Of a DNA stretch of 64,000 bases, positions 39,359 to 49,598 are shown piece after piece; the first letter of the stretch is position 1, and every line of letters begins with the position of its first letter. Source of the stretch: an uncultured Pseudomonadota bacterium (lineage in GTDB: Bacteria > Pseudomonadota > Gammaproteobacteria > Steroidobacterales > Steroidobacteraceae); assembly GCA_903862885.1 (NCBI GenBank), contig CAIOZU010000025.1:1-64000 (forward strand). Direction: 5' to 3'. A program made the position numbers and the translations under genes. A model generated the notes under the pieces. That model did no database searches. It had not been told where the DNA came from and was given only the letters and a program-made list of their open reading frames with translations.

Positions 39359-40465
39359 TTATGGCGGTGCTGTCACCGGCGCGATGGTGCTAATGGTGCC
39401 ATCGATTTGAATCATCGCCCAGTCTAGGCGGCGGTGTACCCGACCACCGGGATCCAGCGTTAAGCGGCCAGTCACTCCAGGTAAGTCATCGGCTGGGGAT
39501 CCCTCGCTGGCTATGATGAATTGCGTTAAGTGCCATGCGTCCAGTCCGAGTGCAAATAGGCGACTTCGCTCATGAGTGTTTTGCGGCCACTGCTCCGCTA
39601 GGTCTGTACGTAAGCGATCCAAGGTGGAGTCTGAGCCGATCATCCAGGGCATGTCGACAAACATCACCCCTTCTAGATCTTCGTTGGCCATGGGACTGGG
39701 TTCGTAGACGTCAGATGTCGCATAGATGGGCAGATCGGCAGCATAGTGAAATTTGAGTTGTTGCCGAGTCAGTCGACCTGGGATCGGTTGGCCTGCGAAG
39801 AAAACGAATTCGACATCATCGCGTCGGCGCGGCGCAAACTGTAGTGCCATCCCAGTGAGTGTGACCAATGCATCGTGTCTCTGCTGGCTCGCCTCGAATC
39901 CAAGGATGTCGAGGATCGGTGCCGACAAGTCGGTCGCTTCTGCGCTGAAACTCTGATTAGCGACTAGGCGGCCACCACCTGCTTGATAGACCTCGCTGAA
40001 TGCTGCCAGTACGCGTCGGCCCCAATCGCCGGTGGGTACTAAGCTGGCACCATTTCGTTTACCTTCGACAAGTAAGCGCTCTGCGACCTGACGCGCTTCA
40101 TCTTCAGGAGACAGTGCGAATTGGTAGACGTGGCGCGGAATGGGCTGGTGTTCGGGTAATGAATTCAGAAGCAGTGTGGGTGTTCGACCATCAGCCACTG
40201 CATTCACCGCAGCCACATGTGCCCTGCTTAACGGGCCAATGACGAAGGTAGCCCCGGCCGCCAGTGCCTGTCGATAGGCGTCGGCGGCATCTTGAAAGAC
40301 ATCATAAATTTGCACGGGTGGTCGTGTTGCGGGGTCTGATTGATAGTAAGCGGAGAGAAAACCATCACGAACCGCTTCACCCACCTCTTTTAGCCGGTCG
40401 CTCAGTGGCAACAGCAAGGCAAGATGTGGATGAGCTGGGGTGGGGGATGGTGGGACGTTTTGCAT
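39359..40465 (-). CDS. LppC/LpoA-like penicillin-binding protein activator (no visible export signal)
   Basis: The 368-residue product matches the C-terminal periplasmic-binding-like half of LpoA (LALLLPLSDRLKEVGEAVRDGF, ATFVIGPLSRAHVAAV, LNSLPEHQ, ALGLDAWHL), which activates PBP1A from the outer membrane in E. coli. Full LpoA has an N-terminal lipoprotein signal and TPR-like domain; here the frame begins at MQNVPPSPTPAHPH, and the 22 codons back to the previous stop contain no ATG, GTG or TTG and no lipobox. The neighbourhood (divergent from rsmI) is the usual lpoA place. It may be a reduced or decayed form. Confidence 0.8.
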   Translation of the reverse strand: MQNVPPSPTPAHPHLALLLPLSDRLKEVGEAVRDGFLSAYYQSDPATRPPVQIYDVFQDAADAYRQALAAGATFVIGPLSRAHVAAVNAVADGRTPTLLLNSLPEHQPIPRHVYQFALSPEDEARQVAERLLVEGKRNGASLVPTGDWGRRVLAAFSEVYQAGGGRLVANQSFSAEATDLSAPILDILGFEASQQRHDALVTLTGMALQFAPRRRDDVEFVFFAGQPIPGRLTRQQLKFHYAADLPIYATSDVYEPSPMANEDLEGVMFVDMPWMIGSDSTLDRLRTDLAEQWPQNTHERSRLFALGLDAWHLTQFIIASEGSPADDLPGVTGRLTLDPGGRVHRRLDWAMIQIDGTISTIAPVTAPP

Positions 40466-40598
40466 GAAGTGTCGCGCATGAACTGAGGGCTTAGTATAAG
40501 CCCACCGGATCGTGCTACCGAACCGTCTTCAAACGCCCATTGCAGGCCTATCCGTTGACGGGCAGGATGCGGCTTGATTTCTCTGCTAAGGTCTTGTG

Positions 40599-41453
40599 AT
40601 GGTCACGCCCGGCATCCTTTATATTGTGGCGACACCGATCGGTAATCGAGCCGATCTCAGTGAGCGCGCTCGCCACGTGTTGGCTGAGGTGGATTTGATT
40701 GCCGCTGAAGACACCCGCCACAGCGGCCAGTTTTTGGCGCAACTGGGTATTAAAAAACCATTATTTGCCTTGCATGATCACAATGAAGCGGCCAGAGCGA
40801 GTGTGCTGCTGGAAAAATTACAGTCAGGTCTCAGTGTCGCTTTGGTGTCAGATGCGGGTACGCCACTGATCAGTGATCCAGGCTATCGACTGGTGGCGGC
40901 GGTGGGCGAGGCGGGTTTGTCGGTGGTGCCGGTACCGGGGCCGTGTGCGGCAATCGCGGCGCTGTCGATTGCGGGGCTTGCCACGGATCGCTTTATATTC
41001 GAAGGCTTTCTGCCGGCGCGCAGTGCAGCGAGGCAGGCAAAGTTAGCGGCTTTGGTGATGGAGACTCGCACGCTGGTATTTTACGAGGCTCCCCATCGAG
41101 TCTTGGAATGTTTGCAGGATATGACGGCAGTACTGGGTGCGGAGCGTCAGGCAGTATTGGCACGTGAGCTGACTAAACTGCATGAGCATATTTATAGAGC
41201 GCGCTTAGGTGAGTTGACGGAACAGGCGGCCACCGATGCCAACATGACCCGAGGTGAGGCGGTGTTGGTGGTCGCGGGAGCCCCCGAAGTCCCAGCGGGG
41301 GCTGAGAGGGAGAGCCTTCAGGTGGATAAGATGCTGATTGCGCTGCTGCCCCATATTCCGCTATCACAGGCGGTCGATTTAGCGGCTGAGCTCAGTGGTG
41401 AGCGCCGTAACCGGGTCTATGACCGCGCTTTAGCGTTAAAAAAGACCCTTTAA
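40599..41453 (+). CDS. rsmI: 16S rRNA (cytidine-1402-2'-O)-methyltransferase
   Basis: It methylates the ribose of C1402 in the 16S rRNA decoding centre using SAM. The tetrapyrrole-methylase-type fold is clear: LYIVATPIGNRADLSERA, EDTRHSGQFL, VSDAGTPLISDPGYRLV, and the GPCAAIAAL segment. ATG 40599 is preferred over GTG 40596 because AAGG sits at better spacing before it. The product is 284 residues. It is followed by rnpB and then the mraZ cluster, as in Pseudomonas. Confidence 0.96.
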   Translation: MVTPGILYIVATPIGNRADLSERARHVLAEVDLIAAEDTRHSGQFLAQLGIKKPLFALHDHNEAARASVLLEKLQSGLSVALVSDAGTPLISDPGYRLVAAVGEAGLSVVPVPGPCAAIAALSIAGLATDRFIFEGFLPARSAARQAKLAALVMETRTLVFYEAPHRVLECLQDMTAVLGAERQAVLARELTKLHEHIYRARLGELTEQAATDANMTRGEAVLVVAGAPEVPAGAERESLQVDKMLIALLPHIPLSQAVDLAAELSGERRNRVYDRALALKKTL

Positions 41454-41465
41454 CGCAAGTTCTGC

Positions 41466-41494
41466 TTGAGCTTCCTCGGGTAGGGGCCTAAGGT
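41466..41494 (+). promoter_or_regulatory. Promoter of rnpB
   Basis: TTGAGC (41466-41471), a 17-base spacer and TAAGGT (41489-41494) place the start of transcription about seven bases on, exactly at the predicted RNase P RNA 5' end (41501). Confidence 0.7.
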
Positions 41495-41500
41495 GCGTGT

Positions 41501-41880
<380 letters not shown>

Positions 41881-42161
41881 ACCTTTCTCACATCCCCCGG
41901 CTGGCATCCGCCGGGGGGCAGGGCCTCGAGTTTCGCACCCCCCAGTGGCCCGTCCCGCTTCAAAACAAAGGCCTCCCCCGACAAAATCCGCCTCCGATGG
42001 CTGTATTTTCTAAATATGGCCCGATTTTTGCTTCTCTATAATAATGCGCTCAAAGATAGCCTCCTAAGTCGTTGATTTTATAACCATCGCTACGCCCATT
42101 TTTCATCGACGCCTTCTTTCGTAAGTGATTGTCACTGAAGGGAAATTTCTAAAAAACGACA
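41881..42161. other. Intergenic region between rnpB and the mraZ promoter
   Basis: No convincing gene. It holds the GC hairpin at 41894-41917 and an AT-rich stretch with TATAATAAT at 42037-42045, which lacks a good -35 partner and might be a second, weaker promoter for the division cluster. Confidence 0.4.
41894..41917 (+). terminator. Possible rnpB terminator hairpin
   Basis: CCCCCGGC (41894-41901) pairs with GCCGGGGG (41910-41917) 14 bases after the RNase P RNA. No T run follows, so it may block 3' processing rather than terminate on its own. Confidence 0.5.
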
Positions 42162-42190
42162 TTGACCTCTCCACCGCTTCGACCTATAGT
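42162..42190 (+). promoter_or_regulatory. Promoter of the mraZ-ftsZ division and cell wall cluster
   Basis: TTGACC (42162-42167) and TATAGT (42185-42190) are separated by 17 bases, an almost ideal sigma-70 promoter. Transcription would begin near 42197, next to the MraZ operator. Confidence 0.85.
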
Positions 42191-42199
42191 GGCGACCAG

Positions 42200-42224
42200 T
42201 GGGAAAAAGTGGGGGGAAATGGGA
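42200..42224 (+). promoter_or_regulatory. MraZ operator (three TGGG boxes)
   Basis: TGGGA, TGGGG and TGGGA start at 42200, 42210 and 42220, each exactly 10 bases apart, separated by five-base A/G-rich spacers. This matches the known MraZ binding site. It begins three bases past the expected transcription start and ends 18 bases before mraZ, so MraZ should repress its own cluster. Confidence 0.92.
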
Positions 42225-42242
42225 TTTAATCCCGTCTAAATC

Positions 42243-42695
42243 GTGTTTAGAGGCGCAAATCAAATCACTTTGGATGCCAAGGGCCGCATGGTCATGCCGA
42301 CCCGGTACCGGGAGCGGCTGACTGAGCGGTCTAATGGACGCTTGGTGGTCACCATCGACCGTGATCACTGTTTGCTGCTCTACCCATTACCTGACTGGGA
42401 AGACATCGAGCGCAAGTTGATGCGCCTACCGACGCTCAATGCACAGGCGCGTCAGTTGCAACGCTTGATGGTCGGACACGCCACTGATCTTGAGTTAGAT
42501 GGACATGGTCGCGTGCTGCTGCCCGCGGAGTTGCGCACGTTTGCAGGTCTCGTCCGCGATGTGGTGTTGCTTGGTCAAGGGAACCGCTTCGAGTTGTGGG
42601 ATGAATCGAGATGGACGGCGCAACGCGATGAGTGGCTGAAAAATGAAGAGCTGCCTGGCGCAATGCCCGCTGATCTTGAATCTCTGTCGCTTTAG
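42243..42695 (+). CDS. mraZ: Transcriptional regulator MraZ
   Basis: The 150-residue protein has two SpoVT/AbrB-like half-repeats: MFRGANQITLDAKGRMVMPTRYRE and a second copy near LELDGHGRVLLPAELR. MraZ forms rings that bind TGGG repeats upstream of its own gene, and such repeats are present. It starts at GTG with no strong ribosome site, possibly to keep its level low. It is the first gene of the division and cell wall cluster. Confidence 0.96.
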   Translation: MFRGANQITLDAKGRMVMPTRYRERLTERSNGRLVVTIDRDHCLLLYPLPDWEDIERKLMRLPTLNAQARQLQRLMVGHATDLELDGHGRVLLPAELRTFAGLVRDVVLLGQGNRFELWDESRWTAQRDEWLKNEELPGAMPADLESLSL

Positions 42696-42698
42696 GTG

Positions 42699-43634
42699 AT
42701 GGTGAATGTCGTTACGCCGGGGCATGAGCCGGTCCTGCTCGAGCAAGTGCTCAAGGGGTTGGTGGTGCGGCCCGAAGGGATTTATGTCGATGGCACTTAT
42801 GGGCGTGGGGGTCACGCACGTGCGGTGTTAGCTCAGCTAAGTACGAAGGGGACGCTGGTTGTGATCGATCGAGATCCACAAGCGATTGAAGATGCACAAC
42901 AGTCGTTGGGTGCAGACCCGCGCGTCCATATTCATCATGCAACTTTCGACCGACTTGCAGACTTTGTTGGTGTGGCAACGGCGGACGGTGTGTTGCTCGA
43001 TCTCGGTGTCTCCTCTCCGCAGCTGGATGATGCGACGCGCGGCTTTAGCTTTATGCGAGATGGTCCGCTAGATATGCGAATGGATCCATCCACTGGCATG
43101 AGCGCGGCTGACTTTGTAAATTCCGCTACAGAGTCCGATATGGCTGCGGTGATCGCAAGCTACGGCGAAGAGCGTTTTGCGAAACGCATCGCTGCTGCCA
43201 TTACTGCCGCGCGCTCAGTGCAACCGATTAACACAACATTGCAACTTGCGAATGTGGTGAGTGCGGCGATTCCAGCACGCACCCGAGAGCCTGGGAAGCA
43301 TCCAGCTACTCGCACCTTTCAGGCGCTTCGCATGCATGTCAATCGAGAGCTCGACTTGTTGGATTCCGCTCTAGAATCTGCGTTAACCCGACTCCGTGTG
43401 GGCGGACGGCTGGCGGTCATTAGTTTTCATTCCCTTGAAGATCGGCCTGTGAAGCGATTCATGCGTACCCATTCGCAAGGCGATCCGGTGTGGCGCGGTA
43501 TGCCCAACGCACCGCTCGCTTCGCAGCCGGTACTTCGCCTCGTGGGTAAGTCGCAGGCCACTGAGGACGAAGTGGCGCGCAATCCACGGTCACGCAGTGC
43601 AGTCTTGCGGATTGCTGAGCGGGTGCGCGCATGA
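42699..43634 (+). CDS. rsmH: 16S rRNA (cytosine-1402-N4)-methyltransferase
   Basis: It methylates N4 of C1402, the same nucleotide that RsmI (encoded just upstream) modifies on the ribose. The 311-residue protein has HEPVLLEQVLKGL, the SAM site DGTYGRGGHARAVL, LDLGVSSPQLDDATRGFSF and SFHSLEDRPVKRF. GTG at 42696 and GTG 42702 are alternative starts. It overlaps ftsL by four bases. Confidence 0.96.
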   Translation: MVNVVTPGHEPVLLEQVLKGLVVRPEGIYVDGTYGRGGHARAVLAQLSTKGTLVVIDRDPQAIEDAQQSLGADPRVHIHHATFDRLADFVGVATADGVLLDLGVSSPQLDDATRGFSFMRDGPLDMRMDPSTGMSAADFVNSATESDMAAVIASYGEERFAKRIAAAITAARSVQPINTTLQLANVVSAAIPARTREPGKHPATRTFQALRMHVNRELDLLDSALESALTRLRVGGRLAVISFHSLEDRPVKRFMRTHSQGDPVWRGMPNAPLASQPVLRLVGKSQATEDEVARNPRSRSAVLRIAERVRA

Positions 43635-43906
43635 GCGGTCGTTTGCTCACGCTAACGATTATTTCCCTGTGGGCTGCAGTCCTCGCATCCGCAGCCGGTG
43701 CGGTTTACATCAAGCACCAAGCGAGAACGCTTTTCATAAATGTTGAAAAACTGACCGCCGAAAGAGACCGACTCAATATTGAATGGGGCCGGTTGCAATT
43801 AGAGCAAAGCGCGTGGAGTACGCATGGATTTGTTGAGCAGGTAGCTAACAGCAAGCTTCGCATGACATTACCGACCGCCACCGATGTCAAGATTGTTCAG
43901 CCATGA
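43631..43906 (+). CDS. ftsL: Cell division protein FtsL
   Basis: This small bitopic protein joins FtsB and FtsQ to activate FtsWI at the septum. The 91 residues have a short cytoplasmic start, one membrane helix (residues 7-26) and a coiled-coil-prone region (VEKLTAERDRLNIEWGRLQLEQ). Identity rests on size, topology and position between rsmH and ftsI more than on sequence. It overlaps both neighbours by four bases. Confidence 0.93.
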   Translation: MSGRLLTLTIISLWAAVLASAAGAVYIKHQARTLFINVEKLTAERDRLNIEWGRLQLEQSAWSTHGFVEQVANSKLRMTLPTATDVKIVQP

Positions 43907-45633
43907 AGCTTAAGCGCACCGAAACTCAAACTGTCGCGCGTCAATTTCGTCAGCGTGGCTATTGGGTAATCGCCGCGCTGGTAGGTTGTGCTCTGGTGAT
44001 ACTGATTCGTGCCATCGACCTGCAGGTCTTCAAGCATGGTTTCTTGGCTGAACAGGGAGACGAGCGGTTTATGCGCAACGCGCGTATTCCTGCGCATCGG
44101 GGCTCCGTATTTGACCGATTCGGTGAACCGCTGGCTGTGAGTACACCGGTCGAAACCGTGTGGGCCAATGCCGGTGAGCTAGCATCGTCACCTGATAGGT
44201 TTCCGTTGCTGGCAAAAGCCATTAGTCGCGAACCTGATTGGCTAACGCGCAGAATCACATCTAATCTCGAATCCCAGTACTTGGTTCTTGCCAAAGGGCT
44301 GCAGCCTGATGACGCCGCGCATCTGAAGTCGCTGCAGATACCCGGTGTTAACTTCCAGCGCGAGTATCGTCGGTTTTACCCGGCTGGGGAGGTAACGGGC
44401 CACGTTTTAGGCTTTACCGGTCAAGAGGACGAAGGCCAGGAAGGGCTCGAGCTTGCATATGAGCAGAAATTGGCCGGTGAAGACGGTATCAAGCGCGTTA
44501 TACAAGATCGCATGGGGCATTTTGTCGAGACGGTGGAAAGTATTCGATCGGCCCGCCCAGGTGAGGACTTAATCACTAGTGTCGATCTTCGCATTCAGTA
44601 TCTCGCTTACCGCGAATTAAAAAGCGCCATCCAAGAGTTTCAGGCCAAAGCCGGCTCAATGGTCGTGATTGATGTGCGCACGGGTGAAATCTTGGCGATG
44701 GTTAACCAGCCATCTTTCAATCCTAATGATCGAGCGCATGTTGATGTCAGTCAGTACCGAAATCGAGCGGCACTCGATAACTTTGAGCCCGGTTCATCTA
44801 TCAAGCCGTTTTTCGTGGCGGCCGCATTAGGTTCTGGAAAAATAAAGCCAACGACAGTGATCGATACCAATCCAGGTTACATACGGGTGGGTATCAAGTT
44901 GATCGAGGACGAGCACAATTGGGGCGCGATGGATATCGCCACTATTCTCGCCAAATCATCAAATGTGGGCATGGCTCACATTGCTCTTGGGCTTGATAAG
45001 GCAACCATTTGGAATACGTTAAGCGGCCTCGGCTTTGGCCATGTATCTGCCACGGGTTTCCCTGGCGAGTCTGCGGGCGTATTGACCAACTATGCAGGTT
45101 GGCATGATATCCAAGTGGCAACTATGGCTCATGGCTATGGCATCTCGGTTACCCCGCTTCAGTTGGCGCAGGCTTATGCCACGTTAGGTGCATTGGGTGT
45201 CCGACGGCCTCTGACATTGCGTCGCCAAGAAGGGCCAGTCAAAGGCGATGTAGTAATGGATGCGCAAGTGTGTCGCGATGTCATCCATTTGCTTGAGAGT
45301 GTAGTCACCATGCCGGGTGCCACCGGGCATCGTGCAGCGGTGCGCGGCTATCGAGTCGCAGGCAAAACGGGTACCGCATGGAAGGCTGCTAATGGCGGTT
45401 ACTCCGATCACAAGTATATGGCCGTGTTTGGTGGCGTTGTGCCGGCTGGGTCACCTCGGTTAGCCGCTGTTGTTGTCATTGATGAACCGAGTAACGGTAA
45501 GTACTACGGTGGTGACGTGGCAGCTCCCGTCTTTTCCTCGGTGATGTCTGGGGCTTTGCGCTTGTTGGCAATTCCACCGGATGATTTAGCTAACGTGCCC
45601 TCAAGTACTTTAGTGCAGGTGCTGCCACGATGA
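43903..45633 (+). CDS. ftsI: Penicillin-binding protein 3, septal transpeptidase
   Basis: It cross-links peptidoglycan at the septum. The 576-residue protein has one N-terminal membrane anchor (residues 23-43), the non-penicillin-binding module (RGSVFDRFGEPLAVS) and the transpeptidase triad: Ser298 in PGSSIKPF, SSN (AKSSNVG) and KTG (AGKTGTAWK). It ends without a long extension. It is coupled to ftsL and murE by four-base overlaps. Confidence 0.97.
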   Translation: MKLKRTETQTVARQFRQRGYWVIAALVGCALVILIRAIDLQVFKHGFLAEQGDERFMRNARIPAHRGSVFDRFGEPLAVSTPVETVWANAGELASSPDRFPLLAKAISREPDWLTRRITSNLESQYLVLAKGLQPDDAAHLKSLQIPGVNFQREYRRFYPAGEVTGHVLGFTGQEDEGQEGLELAYEQKLAGEDGIKRVIQDRMGHFVETVESIRSARPGEDLITSVDLRIQYLAYRELKSAIQEFQAKAGSMVVIDVRTGEILAMVNQPSFNPNDRAHVDVSQYRNRAALDNFEPGSSIKPFFVAAALGSGKIKPTTVIDTNPGYIRVGIKLIEDEHNWGAMDIATILAKSSNVGMAHIALGLDKATIWNTLSGLGFGHVSATGFPGESAGVLTNYAGWHDIQVATMAHGYGISVTPLQLAQAYATLGALGVRRPLTLRRQEGPVKGDVVMDAQVCRDVIHLLESVVTMPGATGHRAAVRGYRVAGKTGTAWKAANGGYSDHKYMAVFGGVVPAGSPRLAAVVVIDEPSNGKYYGGDVAAPVFSSVMSGALRLLAIPPDDLANVPSSTLVQVLPR

Positions 45634-47129
45634 CCGTAGGCACGCGCAGCGCTGCTCGAGTCGATCTGGGTGGTGTGCTGTCCGGTTACGCCTCCACCCC
45701 CCAAATATGGGTGAAACACCTCACGATCGATAGCCGGGCCGTTCAGGCGGGCGACGGCTTTATTGCTGCCTCTGGCGTTGCCAGTCACGGCATGGACTAT
45801 GTGCCTGACGCAGTGGCTCGGGGGGCGGTCGCCGTACTGTGGGATCCGACGGATGGCCGAAGCCTGCCTGCGATCCCCACCAGTGTGACCGCTATTCCGC
45901 TGGTTGGCTTGCGCGCGAGTTTAGGTGATATCGCCGATCGTTTTTATGATTCGCCATCTTCAGCATTGAGTGTCGCTGGGATCACCGGAACAAACGGAAA
46001 AACGACCTGTGCCTGGCTGTATGCCGCGTGCCACGGTGCAGAGGGTGCCTATTTGGGCACGTTGGGGCGCGGCGGGATCAACGCGCTCACACCGACGACT
46101 CACACCACTATGGATGTGGTCGCGGTGCATCGATTTTTAAGAGAGATGGCCAACGAGGGAGTGATCTCTGTCGGCATGGAAGTCTCGTCGCATGCACTGG
46201 ATCAAGATCGTGTGGCAAAAGTACGTTTGCCACTCGTTGCATTCACAAATTTAACGCGTGATCACCTTGACTACCATGGCAGCATGGCCGCTTATGGGGA
46301 AGCAAAGGCGCGACTGCTCTTGGCGCGCGGCGTCGAGCATGCAGTCATCAACATAGGTGACGCTTTCGGTCATGAATTAGCAAAACAGCTACCCGCAGGC
46401 ATCGAGTTGACTCAAGTGCTGGCCTTTAATGGTGTACGTCCATCGCATGGACGTTATGTCTTAGCGGGACGGGTTGATTGTAGTTTGTCAGGACTTGAGC
46501 TAACCGGCGACTCGCATGCCGGGACGTTTACTTTACGTTCCTCTTTGGTCGGTCGGTTTAACGCTGAGAATTTGTTATTAGTGCTAGGTCTCTTATTGGC
46601 CGCTGGCATGTCATTGCCTGTGGCGATTGATGCGCTGGAAACTGCTACTGCACCGCCAGGTCGAATGGAGACGTTCAGAACGGGTGAGCATGGGCCGGTA
46701 GTGGTAATTGACTATGCGCATACACCAGACGCACTGACCAAAGCGCTGGCAGCGCTCCGTACGCATGCGTCGGGACATGTCTGGTGCATTTTTGGTTGTG
46801 GTGGTGATCGCGATGTTGGCAAGCGAGCGCTCATGGCGCAAGCAGCAGAAGCGGGTGCTGATCACCTCATTGTTACCGATGACAACCCACGGACCGAAGA
46901 TCCAGAGCAGATTATCGCCACGATCACAGACAATCTATCGGGACGCGTGCCGGTTGCTGTTGAGAGAAATCGAGCCACAGCAATACGCCAAGCCGTTGCA
47001 GCCGCTGCACCTGGCGACATCATTTTGGTAGCTGGAAAAGGCCATGAGGATTACCAGATAGTCGGTAATCACCGCCATGCCTACAGTGATCGGCTGGTCG
47101 CGACCGAATTAGCTGGAGCGCGCGCATGA
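45630..47129 (+). CDS. murE: UDP-MurNAc-L-Ala-D-Glu:meso-diaminopimelate ligase
   Basis: It adds meso-diaminopimelate to the growing peptide stem. The 499-residue protein has the ATP site ITGTNGKTTCAWL, EVSSHALDQDRV, FTNLTRDHLDYHG, and DDNPRTEDP, whose DNPR motif marks the meso-DAP-specific rather than lysine-adding enzyme. This agrees with mpl being present in the window. It overlaps ftsI and murF by four bases. Confidence 0.97.
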   Translation: MTVGTRSAARVDLGGVLSGYASTPQIWVKHLTIDSRAVQAGDGFIAASGVASHGMDYVPDAVARGAVAVLWDPTDGRSLPAIPTSVTAIPLVGLRASLGDIADRFYDSPSSALSVAGITGTNGKTTCAWLYAACHGAEGAYLGTLGRGGINALTPTTHTTMDVVAVHRFLREMANEGVISVGMEVSSHALDQDRVAKVRLPLVAFTNLTRDHLDYHGSMAAYGEAKARLLLARGVEHAVINIGDAFGHELAKQLPAGIELTQVLAFNGVRPSHGRYVLAGRVDCSLSGLELTGDSHAGTFTLRSSLVGRFNAENLLLVLGLLLAAGMSLPVAIDALETATAPPGRMETFRTGEHGPVVVIDYAHTPDALTKALAALRTHASGHVWCIFGCGGDRDVGKRALMAQAAEAGADHLIVTDDNPRTEDPEQIIATITDNLSGRVPVAVERNRATAIRQAVAAAAPGDIILVAGKGHEDYQIVGNHRHAYSDRLVATELAGARA

Positions 47130-48505
47130 AGCGGACGCTAAAGGCCTTTGCCGCGGTGATGAAGGGAGAGTTAGTCGGTGAAGACCGAGTCTTCGATCAG
47201 GTTTCAACTGATTCCAGAACGATTGGGCCTGGGCAGGTCTTTATCGCCCTGAGTGGCCCTAATTTTGACGCACATGATTTTTTATCAGTAGCAGCTGAGC
47301 GTGGCGCAGTGGGTGCGGTTGTATCTAGGCGTCTGCCAATTGCGCTGCCACAGATCCTAGTCAGTGATACGTTGATTGCGCTACAGCGAGCGAGTGCTGC
47401 TTGGCGCGCACAATTTTCCATCCCGGTCATTGCAGTGGCAGGTAGTAATGGCAAGACAACAACTAAAGAGATGTTGGCATCAATCCTGAGTGAGCTCGGT
47501 CCTTGTCATGCGACTAAAGGCACATTAAATAATCATATTGGAGTGCCGCTCACCTTGCTGGCGCTCGACTTTCATCACGTCACAGCAGTGATCGAGATTG
47601 GCGCCAATCATCCTGGCGAAGTAGCGGCGTTGACTACTTTGGTAAAGCCAACTGTGGGCCTGGTGACCAATGCGGGCGCAGAGCACCTGGAGGGCTTTGG
47701 TGACCTGGAAGGGGTCGCGCATGCAGAGGGCGAACTTTTCCTTGGACTCGGCGCGCAGTCAACGGCGGTTATCAACGCCGATGATCCTTATGCTGCTTTG
47801 TGGTCATCGATGGCGGATGCGCGTGGCGTGGTGTTTTTCGGGCAAGACGCCTCCGCCGATGTGCGTCTACTGGGAGCAGTGCGTGCCGTGAGCGCGAGCA
47901 TTCAGGAATTTGAGTGTGACACTCCTAAAGGCGTGCTCAGTTTGCGTCTCTGTCTTGCTGGGCATCACAACGTGATCAATGCGTTAGGTGCGGTGGCCGC
48001 TGCTTTAGTCGCCGGCGCATCAGTTGAACAGGTTGTATCCGGCCTTGCTGTGATGCGTCCAGTAAAAGGACGTCTCGATGTTAAAACGGGGGCCAGTGGC
48101 GCTTGCATTATTGACGACTCTTATAACGCCAACCCAAGCAGCCTGCAGGCTGCGCTGGTCGTACTCGGCAAACAGCCCACTGAAAAGTGGTTAGTACTGG
48201 GATCAATGGGCGAACTCGGCGACCGTAGCCATGAGGCGCATCAGGAGGCTGGACGTGCGGCACGAGCGGCTGGCACGCAGCGCCTATTCGGCATCGGAGT
48301 GCTCGCACAGCACGCTGTTGATGCGTTCGGTGAGCAGGCGGAGTGGTTCGAGAGCGCTGAATCTCTGCTTGAGCGGCTGCGTGGCCAGCTCCATCCCGGC
48401 GTCACCGTTCTAGTAAAAGGCTCTCGGTTTAATCGGCTCGAGCGGGTTGTGGACGCGTTGTGCGCCGACGGCCCGCGACTTCAGCGCGTCGGCGACCGGA
48501 GGTAG
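47126..48505 (+). CDS. murF: UDP-MurNAc-tripeptide:D-Ala-D-Ala ligase
   Basis: It completes the pentapeptide precursor. The 459-residue protein has [16 protein letters not shown], the ATP site [42 protein letters not shown], and [17 protein letters not shown]. It precedes mraY by seven bases, one of only a few gaps in the cluster. Confidence 0.97.
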   Translation: MKRTLKAFAAVMKGELVGEDRVFDQVSTDSRTIGPGQVFIALSGPNFDAHDFLSVAAERGAVGAVVSRRLPIALPQILVSDTLIALQRASAAWRAQFSIPVIAVAGSNGKTTTKEMLASILSELGPCHATKGTLNNHIGVPLTLLALDFHHVTAVIEIGANHPGEVAALTTLVKPTVGLVTNAGAEHLEGFGDLEGVAHAEGELFLGLGAQSTAVINADDPYAALWSSMADARGVVFFGQDASADVRLLGAVRAVSASIQEFECDTPKGVLSLRLCLAGHHNVINALGAVAAALVAGASVEQVVSGLAVMRPVKGRLDVKTGASGACIIDDSYNANPSSLQAALVVLGKQPTEKWLVLGSMGELGDRSHEAHQEAGRAARAAGTQRLFGIGVLAQHAVDAFGEQAEWFESAESLLERLRGQLHPGVTVLVKGSRFNRLERVVDALCADGPRLQRVGDRR

Positions 48506-48512
48506 GGCCACC

Positions 48513-49598
48513 ATGCTATACCGACTGACTGAATGGCTGTTTCCTCACTCGTCGCTGGTGCGGCTATTCTCTTACCTGACGCTTCGCAGCATTTTGGCTG
48601 CCATCACTGCTTTATTGATCGCATTGATGGTGGGTCCCGTGATGATTCGGGCGTTACGTGCAAACTTGATTGGTCAGCATGTCCGCGAGTTGGGTCCGCA
48701 GTCGCATCTGGTGAAGCAGGGTACCCCTACGATGGGCGGTGCGTTGATTCTGGTTTCGATGATGACCTCGACCTTGTTGTGGGCAGACCTTAGCAATAGC
48801 TACGTCTGGATTCTTATGCTGGTGACCACCGCATTTGGTGCAATTGGCTTCTTGGACGACTACTTGAAATTAGTGGTCGGTAATTCAAAAGGGTTGCCTG
48901 CGCGGTGGAAGTATCTTTTGCAGTCCTTCGCTGCAGTCATTGCTGGTATTTCCTTAGTAGCCGTAGCTCCCAATGCGGCCGCGACCGCGCTTCACGTGCC
49001 ATTCTTTAAAGAAATTGCTATTCCATTAGGCGGCACGGGGTTTTGTGTGCTCGCTTACTTCGTGATTGTGGGTTCAAGTAATGCAGTGAATCTGACCGAT
49101 GGTCTCGATGGTCTGGCGATTATGCCGACCGTTATGGTTGCAGGCGCACTTGGTATTTTCGCATATGCATCTGGCAATCTAATATTTGCAAACTACCTAT
49201 TTATTCCACACGTACCGGGCGTAGGTGAGGTATTGATTTTTTGTGCGACCTTGATGGGTGCGGGTCTAGGCTTTCTCTGGTTTAACACCTATCCGGCGGA
49301 GGTCTTCATGGGCGACGTGGGGGCGTTGGCCCTTGGTGCAGCCTTAGGCACTGTGGCGGTGATTGTTCGACAAGAAGTGGTGTTGTTTGTCATGGGCGGC
49401 GTCTTTGTGATGGAGACTGTCTCGGTCATTCTTCAGGTCGCTTCGTTCAAGTTGACCGGTAAGCGCATCTTCAGAATGGCACCCATCCATCACCACTTTG
49501 AGTTAAAGGGATGGACTGAACCGAAGGTCATCGTGCGCTTTTGGATAATCACAGTTGTTCTCGTCTTAGCGGGTCTTGCAACCCTAAAGGTGAGGTAA
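48513..49598 (+). CDS. mraY: Phospho-N-acetylmuramoyl-pentapeptide transferase
   Basis: It transfers the pentapeptide precursor to undecaprenyl phosphate, making lipid I. I start it at ATG 48513 ([12 protein letters not shown]) because GGAGGT precedes it; the longer frame reads back into murF. The 361-residue multi-pass protein has [49 protein letters not shown] and the histidine-rich [11 protein letters not shown]. It shares one base with murD. Confidence 0.97.
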   Translation: MLYRLTEWLFPHSSLVRLFSYLTLRSILAAITALLIALMVGPVMIRALRANLIGQHVRELGPQSHLVKQGTPTMGGALILVSMMTSTLLWADLSNSYVWILMLVTTAFGAIGFLDDYLKLVVGNSKGLPARWKYLLQSFAAVIAGISLVAVAPNAAATALHVPFFKEIAIPLGGTGFCVLAYFVIVGSSNAVNLTDGLDGLAIMPTVMVAGALGIFAYASGNLIFANYLFIPHVPGVGEVLIFCATLMGAGLGFLWFNTYPAEVFMGDVGALALGAALGTVAVIVRQEVVLFVMGGVFVMETVSVILQVASFKLTGKRIFRMAPIHHHFELKGWTEPKVIVRFWIITVVLVLAGLATLKVR

